From contig JBBPTG010000035.1 of the NCBI GenBank assembly GCA_038093975.1, positions 124,001-188,000 on the forward strand: 64,000 bases of DNA. The letters are read 5' to 3'. The DNA is from Chalciporus piperatus. Lineage: Eukaryota > Basidiomycota > Agaricomycetes > Boletales > Boletaceae. Below, piece after piece: positions 56,211 through 64,000 of this stretch. The position numbers and the translations under genes were made by a program. Below the pieces are notes generated by a model. The model was not told where the DNA came from and ran no database searches. It worked only from the letters and a program-made list of their open reading frames with translations. Position 1 is the first letter of the stretch, and every line of letters starts with the position of its first letter.

Positions 56211-56783
56211 AACGTAACAATAGGTGAGTGGGGTGCATATGCTTGATGGGTTTCGAATGGTTGATGGAATGTTGAATGTTTCGTCGTCAGATTCCATTTC
56301 GTTTTTTTTTCATCGGCTTCGTTTGGTTATGATGATGACCGTTGTCCCTCCTTTATGGTTGGCCTCGTAAAACCTTTCTTGCGTGTTGATGACGATTCTA
56401 TACAGTCGCTGACGGTACTGCATGCTTCGATGTAACGTCCTTCGTATCATTGGTCCCATGTGATTTTCTTTTTCGCGTTGTAATATTCCAAATGTCATGC
56501 TGCTCTCTACTCCCGCGATGCACGACCGGCTACGTAACACGTTTGTTTACTTATGACTTGTGTCCAAGAGGCTCCAAAAGGTCAGGGGAAGTGACAGTTT
56601 GTTTCAAATCGTGACATTTTCCTGATGCATTTCACTGTTCAGTTGCCTTCAATCAACCAGATGCTGTGTGGGGCATAGCATTGACGTGGTACATATTAAA
56701 TTTCACGGATATAAGAACCGGGATGTCAGCGAGCAGCTTTACACTTTTTTTACCCCCAATATCCCCTTGGAGACACGCGCAGG
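56211..56783. other. intergenic, partly duplicated F-box flank
   Basis: No gene. The end (about 56580-56783) repeats the promoter region of the intact F-box-like copy: GTGACAGTTTGTTTC, TATAAGAACCG, TACCCCCAATATCCCCTTGG. Confidence 0.5.
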
Positions 56784-57032
56784 ATGGATTCCGTGACATC
56801 GTTGAGCCCACAGGGCTGTAATCCATTGCTCATCCCAGACATACTGCAGTCCATCCTGGATTATGTCGAGGAACATCCGAAGACACTGTTCGCTCTCGCT
56901 CGAACGTGTCGATTGATCTCGGAACTATCCCTCGATCGCCTTTGGCGGGAGTTGCGGCCTCTCCATCCACTCATTCGATGTGTTAGACCAATTGAGCGTG
57001 ACGCCCAGCCAAAACTGACAAGTGGCTGTTAG
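56784..57032 (+). pseudogene. truncated third copy of the F-box-like gene
   Basis: MDSVTSLSPQGCNPLLIPDI follows the same promoter, then LFALARTCRLISELSLDRLW and PLIRCVRPIERD, nearly identical to the start of the other copies. Homology stops within the spacer and the frame ends after 82 residues. No second exon is found before the LTR at 57532. Confidence 0.8.
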
Positions 57033-57531
57033 TAGTTGGTAGAGGTTTCACGCAGTAATAAATTTTCACAGCCAATTTCACTCGTGGACTCGAGAGAACA
57101 AGATGAGGCACTATCAAAGTGAGGGTCAAATTTCTTGAGATGTTGTTTGCTCGAGCAGACTCTATCAGCCCATATCACAAATATTGCCTGATAGTGGACA
57201 CGAGAGGATGTACTTGGATGACTACAATTACATGGATGCTATACGATACAGAATGCGATGGATACAGCTGGGTGGGATACACGAAAGCGGATGGCAGGAA
57301 TGGGGTATCGCAGCGAGAAGCGAGTCGGGCACGCGAAAAGGGGGACGGAACTGATGCAAATGAGTGGCATGCAAACGAGAGGAGAGACTGAAATAACAAT
57401 GGCGAAAAAAGGCTTGAAGGTGGTGGTAGCGCAGGAAACGTGTGTCGAAACGCGAAAGACGAAGGATTGTGAAAATCGGAGTGGGAGAAGCGAGCGAGTG
57501 GGCTACTCCTCATCGGCGTCATCCTCGGCAG
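57033..57531. other. intergenic, no gene seen
   Basis: Sequence between the truncated F-box-like copy and the 5' LTR. Frames on either strand resemble no family. Confidence 0.4.
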
Positions 57532-58007
57532 TGTTACGAACGCTCCATTCCTTATCCTAATCATCCCTACATTCCATTACGCTTACTAGGTTTCTCTTCG
57601 TTTCCTGGACTTAGTCGTTTCACTTTCTCTTTTGTTATCTTATCTTATCACATCACGTGACTTACTTACATAAGCTAGGTCTAGACCTTCACTTACTAAC
57701 CGATGACTCACCGCTCACTCGTCAGCATCAGTCAGCATTACTCATCATATGACTCACGCTTACTCATTCCGCAGTAGAGCTAGTTACGCCATTGGCTAGT
57801 AGTCAGTATGAGTCATACCCAGTCACCTACGATAAGGTTTAGTCACAACATGTACAAACATTGACAATAGTATATAAACCCGGGTCGACAAGCACTGGAC
57901 TCCCCAGTCTTGTTCTCCTGGAGTTTCCTCATCGAACCTCAGCCAAGTTCATCGGCTCGCTATTGTCTAGTGTGAGTCTTAGCTCTTAGTTGAGTTGAGT
58001 CGTTTCA
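57532..58007 (+). repeat. 5' LTR of the plus-strand gypsy element
   Basis: 476 bp from TGTTACGAACGCTCC to GAGTTGAGTCGTTTCA, with a TATA box in AGTATATAAACCCGGG near 57869, presumably the promoter. The sequence after the LTR (TTAGAACAAGACT) does not look like a standard tRNA primer site. Confidence 0.9.
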
Positions 58008-58148
58008 TTAGAACAAGACTAATATTTTCTTTTGTCTTAGCGTCTCGTCGCTACCACACGTGTCTTGTACGCCACTCCATCGTTGATCACAAGTGGGTAC
58101 TGCGCTGCTTGTACGCGCCTTGTCATCGCTGACCTTGTTTTTGAATAA

Positions 58149-59406
58149 GTGTCGAGCAACCCCGCCGCATCTCAGCGCGCCGCGTCCCCTGTACCTTCCA
58201 TCCAGTGGAACGGTATACTTGATCTCCCCGCCGTCGAGAACAACCTCGACTTCACTAGCGTGATCAGAAACCTCGAACGAGCCGCAGAGGTCTATCCTGG
58301 TTTCACCAGCATCATCGACGACCTCGAGCGAGAGAACGCTCGTGTCCAGGAAGACTACGCTCGTACTCAGGCGTTACACGCCGAAAGACAAAGGGAGACC
58401 ATTGAGAAGTACTCAGCGCCGATAGTCCCAGAGCCAGACTATTCGGATCTCTACGTTGATTGGTTGGAACCTCCGGTAATTCCCTCTTATCCACACCATC
58501 TACCCTCTGAGGTTTACATTCACCCTCTCAGTACCCTTCGGTTACCTCATCATCCCGCCAATCTCCAGATCGGCACTCGTCGACTTCCGTCACTCCCTCC
58601 CATCGAGGCTATTCGGGCACCGTTGCCGCCCAACCCCCAGCAGATACTAGCCGACGCCTTCGGCGTTGAAGAGTTATACTACCGTGCCTCCTCCATCCCC
58701 AGAGCCCCAACCCCGCTCGCTGAGCCCGTCGATTGGACTGCCGTCGACGAGGATCTTCTTGCTCTTCAACACCAATTTCCCATTGGAGTCTCTGGTCGTA
58801 CGGAAAGTTTCCGTCGCGCTCTCTATCGTACGCTTATATCCCCGGCAGGTGAGAAATCGATTCGAGAGAACATTGACGATCGGGTACGTCAACGCCGACG
58901 AAGCGACAGGCTACTTAGAGGTATCCCAGAGGACGCCGGTATACGTATTAAGGAGAGGGTATCAACCCCGCGTCCTACTCGCCGCACTCGCTGCCCTAAG
59001 CCTCTTGTTCCCCTTAGGAGAATCCGTGCAGCGCAGCTTACTGGTCTCCCTGCTACTTTTGTACCTTATCTTCGGCCACGTACTTCTCTCCGACGACCTT
59101 CGCGTTACCTTTGACTTCGCCTACATCCTTGTATCTCACAGGAATCGTCCAGTAGCACCACCTACTCCTCTCCTTTCTCCTGTTGTTTCACAAGCAGAGT
59201 TAGAAGAGGACAGAGAATCGGTACCAGGATTAGTAGAATCTGACAGTGAAGACAAAGGAGGACTAAGAGAGACAAACGCACCAGGAGTACAACTATACTA
59301 TCCCGCGCCTCATTCCATCAGAAGAAGCATTCCACCGCCACCTTATCAGAGAGACGCCCCTGCTTCGTTATCAGGAGAAACCCTTGAAGGATCTCAGGAG
59401 ATCTGA
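58149..59406 (+). pseudogene. gypsy element ORF1, unknown function, frame disrupted
   Basis: A frame beginning at GTG 58149 directly after a TAA (first residues would be SSNPAASQRAASPVPSIQW) runs to 59114. A second frame from about 58666 carries the C-terminal part (APPTPLLSPVVSQAELEEDR) to 59406. The two overlap, so either a frameshift or an intron separates them. No in-frame ATG exists at the expected start; ATG to GTG is one change. Pro/Arg-rich, no domain recognised. Confidence 0.55.
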
Positions 59407-59447
59407 AATAAATCTAGTTTTATCCCTTCCATTCTAGTGCATCAAGA

Positions 59448-60647
59448 ATGTCGGTTCTCGCCCCAGACTTAGCAGCTGCCTTAACAGGCATTCTCGGACA
59501 TCGTGATGCGTCCATACGGGATCTTGGAACGCAGTTGAGACTCGCGTTAGAAACTATGACGGATCAGCTTACCAACGCTCAGAGAGTAAATCAAAATCTA
59601 AACAATAATATCTTGCAGCTTGAAGCGCAAGTGCAAGCCATTCAAGTGCCTGGCGCAATACCAGCCCCTACGGTCGGACCTAGTGGACCTAAGCTATCCA
59701 AAATTGTCAAAGATCCAGGAGACTATGACGGATCCAGAGGAAAGAAGTTCGAAGAATGGTGGACAAGAGTCCGTGCGTGGATAGATGAAAACAACACCGT
59801 GTTAACCGGAATGACGGCGATCAGAGCTATCCTTAGTCAAATGACAGGAGGAGACGCCGCTACTTTCTCACGAGCCATGACACACGACATCTTGGAAAAT
59901 GGAACCACGTATACTTCCGCCGAGTTCCATAAACGAATCACCGATCAATTCCACTCGGGTAACGAGGTGGAATATCACCGCAACCAGATCAAGAATCTGA
60001 AACAAGGCAAGATGTCTATGGAGAAATTCCTTACCACGTTCCAAACCCATCGCCTCATGGACGATTGGAGTGACGCGCGACACATCGAACTTCTAGAACT
60101 AAACGCAGATCCAGAGATCACACATCGGATCTTTATGGATAAGGGACGGTTCGATAAATATGACGCATACATCGAAGAACTACGCCTCCTTGCAGGAAGA
60201 AAACAGCTTATCTCCATGATCAAGACAGGAACCGCAGGTGATACCCCGCGATATAAATATACCAACACGGGCACACAACCGGGTCGTGGTGCCCCAATGG
60301 ATATAGGTTCTGCCGAAATCGAAGAAGGAGAAATTGTGGAAGAAGAAGAAGCACCAGCTGTCATAAAGGCGGCCACAAGCAATTCCAAAGAAAAGAAGCA
60401 AGGAAACTGTTGGAACTGTGGGAAACCGGGACATCCGAAACAGCAGTGTCCGGTGCCTAGTACCAAATGCAAGGGCTGTGGCTGGTCACGAGGCGAACAC
60501 AAACGTGCCTGCAAACTTCAAAAGAGACAGGTGAGAGAACTGTCTACCGAATCCAGCGCTCTTGAAGGCCGTTCGTTCGACGAGATGAAGGCTTACTTCT
60601 ACGATATGAAAGATATCGAAATGAAGGGAAAAGGCAAAGCGGCCTGA
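59448..60647 (+). CDS. gypsy Gag protein with CCHC zinc knuckle
   Basis: ATG at 59448, 399 residues. A coiled-coil-like N-terminus (MTDQLTNAQRVNQNLNNNIL) is followed by a retrotransposon gag region (PGDYDGSRGKKFEEWWTRVR, FHSGNEVEYHRNQIKNLKQG). The knuckle CWNCGKPGHPKQQC is at about residues 323-336, followed by a second Cys-rich segment CKGCGWSRGEHKRAC. Gag packages the element RNA in virus-like particles. The pol frame lies in the -1 frame relative to gag and is open across the gag stop, which fits a -1 frameshift. Confidence 0.9.
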   Translation: MSVLAPDLAAALTGILGHRDASIRDLGTQLRLALETMTDQLTNAQRVNQNLNNNILQLEAQVQAIQVPGAIPAPTVGPSGPKLSKIVKDPGDYDGSRGKKFEEWWTRVRAWIDENNTVLTGMTAIRAILSQMTGGDAATFSRAMTHDILENGTTYTSAEFHKRITDQFHSGNEVEYHRNQIKNLKQGKMSMEKFLTTFQTHRLMDDWSDARHIELLELNADPEITHRIFMDKGRFDKYDAYIEELRLLAGRKQLISMIKTGTAGDTPRYKYTNTGTQPGRGAPMDIGSAEIEEGEIVEEEEAPAVIKAATSNSKEKKQGNCWNCGKPGHPKQQCPVPSTKCKGCGWSRGEHKRACKLQKRQVRELSTESSALEGRSFDEMKAYFYDMKDIEMKGKGKAA

Positions 60648-60757
60648 ATGATCTGGGCAAACGGACCGCAACTAATTCGTTAGGAAAATCTGTAAACTAT
60701 TCACACAGTCAAACGGGGTCTCATGTTGATCATGAGCTTGGCCTGGACTCCTGTCAG

Positions 60758-63700
60758 GTGCTTAATTCCGTTTCCATAATCCGATATCTTTCCGAAAACC
60801 CAGGACCACGTTTCATTCGCACGACGGATCGAGAATTGAAGCTATCTACTTCCATCGCTTCGCAACGCCTCCCTTCTGCTTTCACACGAGCGGAAGCACT
60901 TCTTGATTCAGGAGCTAACACTATCTTCGTTGATCGGAGATGGGCTGACAAAATCAAATTACCCCTCGTGCAACTCAGACATCCACTTACGGTATACAAC
61001 GTGGACGGAACGCATAACTCCGCTGGACAGATAACACACTGTGCGGAAATCATTATCCATTTCAACGGACATCGTGAGAAGGCCATTGCAGAAGTCACTG
61101 ATCTCGGAAAGAATCAGATGATACTAGGATACGCATGGCTGAAGCAACACAATCCAGAGATAGATTGGAACGAAGGGACGGTCCACATGACACGTTGTCC
61201 TTGATCTTGTTCCGTTTTACGAGATAAACCACTGTTCGCACGTCAACTTGATGATGAAGAACGAAATTCCCTTCGTCACATCAACGCCGCAAAGCAGGAT
61301 GCACCTGAACCGAAAACGGAAAAGACTCCGGAAGAACTTGTTCCAAAAGAATATCACAAGTATATTCACCTGTTCAAGAAAAAGGAATCTGAACGCATGC
61401 CGACCCGTAAGCCATGGGATCATGCAATTGACTTGAAAGACACCTACAAGCCGAAAAAGGGTCGTCTTATCCCACTATCTGTCACGGAACAAGAAGAAGT
61501 CAGCGCATTCATTGATGATCAGCTCAAGAAAGGATACATTCGTCCTTCCAAATCCGAGCAGACTTCTCCCGTGTTCTTCGTTCCTAAGAAAGATGGCAAG
61601 AAACGCATGGTTCAAGATTACCGTTATCTGAATGAACACACGGTGAAAAACAATTATCCGTTACCCCTCATTTCCCAATTGGTTGATAAACTGAAAGGCG
61701 CAAAACTGTTTACCAAAATGGACTTGCGCTGGGGATACAACAACATCCGCATCAAAGAAGGCGATGAATCTAAAGCCGCATTCGTGTGCTTCCGTGGCGC
61801 CTTCGAACCCTTGGTCATGTACTTCGGATTATGCAATTCCCCTGCAACATTCCAGACCATGATGAATGACATCTTCTCGGATATGGAAGACGCCGTTGTT
61901 GTCTACATTGATGACATCATGATCTTTACTAAATCCGACGACCCTGCTGTCCATGCCAAAATAGTCAGAGAAGTTCTTCGTCACCTAGAAGAGAATGACC
62001 TTTTCGTCAAACCAGAGAAATGTGTCTTCCATACCAAAGAAGTAGAATTCTTGGGAATGACAATTACTCCCGAGGGAATCAGAATGGACGACGATAAGGT
62101 CAAGGCAATCACCGAATGGCCAACTCCGACAAATGTCAGAGGTGTCAGAAGCTTCCTTGGGTTAGCAAACTTCTATCGCCGTTTCATTCAAGACTACGCT
62201 CAAGTGGCTAGACCCTTGAATGACCTTACCAAGAAGGATGTGAAATTCGCATGGGAGGATGCGCAGAAGAACGCCTTCAACACATTGAAACAGAAGTTCA
62301 TTATCGCTCCCATACTCGCTTTCCCAGACAATGACAAACGCTTCCGTCTAGAATCGGATGCATCTAATTACGCCACGGGTGCTGTTCTATCTATAGAACA
62401 AGGAGACAAATGGCATCCCGTCGCATTCTCTTCCCACTCCATGTCACCGGAAGAACGCAACTATCCCATTGCGGATAAAGAGATGCTAAGCGTTATCAGA
62501 AGTCTAGAACAATGGAGACATTATCTGGAAGGTTCTAAGCACGAGTTTGAGATCTGGAACGATCACGCGAATCTTCAGTTCTTCATGACTCGGCAAGATC
62601 TAAATCGACGCCAAGCACGCTGGTCTCAATATCTTAGCCGATTCAATTTCAAATGGTTACACAAGGCAGGTTCCCAAATGGGAAAAGCCGATGCCTTATC
62701 AAGAAGAGAAGATCACGCAATCGGTATCGAAGCAGATAACAAAGCTGTCCTTGTAATACCTCCGGACAGAATAGCTGCAACGTCAACTGTTCAACTCTCA
62801 ACCGATTCCGATCTGATCAAGAATAAAATCAGAAAAGCAACCTTCAAAATACGTGAAACAGAAGTCATGAAACTCTGTAAAGAACACGGCATTTGTGAAG
62901 AGTCTGATGGGATTCTGATTGACAAGAAAGGAAGATTATACGTTCCTGAAGAAGAAGATCTCCGCATGGAGATTATTCGACTTCATCACGACACGCCCGT
63001 TGCTGGACATCCCGGATATGAAAAGACAATTGAACTGCTACAGCGCAGTTACACATGGCCAGGAATGGCTACGCTCGTAAAAGACTATGTCTCACGCTGT
63101 GACAGATGTGCACGTTTCAAAGGGATAAACTATGCTCCTTCTGGAAAGCTCCGTCCCCTTGAAGTCCCGGATCTTCCCTGGGAACATATTTCTGCAGATT
63201 TCACTACCGATTTGCCAATCTCGAATGGATTCGATTCTATTCTTGTCGTCGTTGACAGATTCTCCAAAGAAGTCGAATTCATTCCCTGTAACAAGACGGT
63301 CACCGCTCTCGACACCGCCCGTCTTTATCTAACCCATGTATGGAAACATCATGGACTTCCTAAAAGCATCATATCGGACCGAGGTCCGCAATTCGCATCT
63401 CAAGTGATGAAAGACGTTTGCAAACGTCTTGGCATTACGCCCAAACTCTCCACCGCCTTTCATCCACAAACTGATGGACAGACTGAACGTATGAATCGAG
63501 ATCTACAACAGTACCTTCGCCTATTCACGTCAGAAAAACAAGAAGAATGGACTGATTGGTTGCCAATTGCGCAATTCTCATATAACTCGAAGAAGCAAGC
63601 CTCTACATCCAAGGCACCTTTCAACGTCACGCACACATATTCTCCAAGGATGGGAATAGAGAATTACACGTCTAAAGCGCCCGCTGCAACGGACTTTGTT

Positions 63701-63949
63701 GACACACTTGCCAACACGTTGAAAGAAACCAGGGATAACATAATAGAAGCTCAGAAGCGTATGAAGACGCAAGCCGACAAACACCGTTCTGAATCGCCAT
63801 CTTACGAAATTGGTCAGAAAGTCTGGTTGTCTACAGCTAATCTCCGCCTGGTGCAGAGATCTAAGAAACTTTCCCCACGATGGTTGGGCCCTTACGAAAT
63901 CACAACCCTGATTGGACGGAACGCACTACGTTTGAAGCTTCCGCTGTAA
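60758..63949 (+). pseudogene. gypsy pol: protease, RT, RNase H, integrase; in-frame TGA after protease
   Basis: Protease with LLDSGANTIF (60898-60927) and ILGYAWLKQHNPEIDW. The frame stops at TGA 61202-61204 and then continues in the same frame: LRDKPLFARQLDDEE, FFVPKKDGKKRMVQDYRYLN, RT active site VVVYIDDIMIF (about 61895-61927), RNase H (LESDASNYATGAVL, DHANLQFFM), integrase H2C2 finger (HHDTPVAGHPG ... CDRCARFK) and catalytic residues in DRFSKE, ISDRGPQF and GQTERMNRDL. It ends at 63949 after WLGPYEITTLIGRNALRLKL, earlier than related elements, which continue with HPVFHVS-type sequence. At least two nonsense or frame changes suggest an inactive copy, unless the TGA is suppressed. Confidence 0.9.
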
Positions 63950-64000
63950 GGAAGCTAAACCCTCTGTAGGAATAGAAATCCCGAGAAGGTTAGTAGCAAA

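Larger units (their letters stand above)
57532..64000 (+). mobile_element. Ty3/gypsy LTR retrotransposon, plus strand, 3' end outside window
   Basis: 5' LTR 57532-58007, leader, ORF1 (58149 to 59406), gag (59448-60647), protease (60758-61204) and RT-RNase H-integrase (to 63949). The 3' LTR is beyond the window. The LTR has the same ends as the solo LTRs at 19544 and 23256. Defects are visible: no ATG for ORF1, a TGA between protease and RT, and a stop in the integrase C-terminal region. Confidence 0.92.

Noticed and set aside
1..64000. CRISPR arrays, rRNA operons and bacterial-type operons
   Set aside because: Spliceosomal introns throughout and no regularly spaced short repeats with unique spacers; the DNA is eukaryotic.

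Overview
The window looks like a chromosome segment of a filamentous basidiomycete, most likely an Agaricomycete close to Rhizoctonia/Ceratobasidiaceae. This is an inference. It rests on many GT-AG introns of about 50-70 bp, CT-rich promoters, Ty3/gypsy LTR elements with fungal-type gag-pol, and expanded families (TPR/CHAT, F-box, unnamed tandem families) typical of that group. No rRNA, tRNA or CRISPR was seen.

Layout. 1-5.3 kb: 3' part of a very large DUF3638/DUF3645 P-loop protein. 5.7-17.8 kb: a gene of an unnamed basidiomycete family (copy A), split by a 10,553-bp insertion (5922-16474). The insertion has 37-bp terminal inverted repeats (36/37 identical) and an 8-bp target duplication (7/8). 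It carries a C2HC zinc-finger protein and a compact three-gene cassette: an XPG/FEN-type nuclease, a tyrosine recombinase and a SAP-domain protein. Clusters of GGGACTGTRG motifs bracket the cassette. This is the most unusual object in the window. 17.7-20.9 kb: a C2-like/TPR gene interrupted by a solo LTR. 21.6-31.0 kb: a minus-strand Ty3/gypsy element with 204-bp LTRs, a nonsense codon before its chromodomain, a nested solo LTR and an extra 3' ORF.

32.5-49 kb is ordinary gene space with several multi-exon genes reconstructed here by splicing: a GT25-like glycosyltransferase, a GTPase C-terminal fragment, a DsbA/FrnE-like oxidoreductase, the intact paralogue B of the disrupted family, an amylase-like protein whose nucleophile Asp is replaced by Ser, an F-box-like pseudogene, a TA-flanked MITE, a short-chain dehydrogenase, an IRG-like protein with a degenerate P-loop, and a 12-exon ChaC-type gamma-glutamylcyclotransferase.

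49.3-53 kb holds an intact TPR-CHAT (caspase-like) protein. 54.5-57 kb has an intact F-box-like gene and a truncated third copy. From 57.5 kb to the end lies a plus-strand Ty3/gypsy element. Its LTR is of the same family as the two solo LTRs at 19.5 and 23.3 kb, so this LTR family has been active across the region.

The window therefore combines housekeeping genes with a mobile-element-rich left half. Three insertions with readable target duplications (10.5-kb TIR element, two solo LTRs) lie exactly in frame with the coding sequence they interrupt, so the ancestral genes can be inferred.
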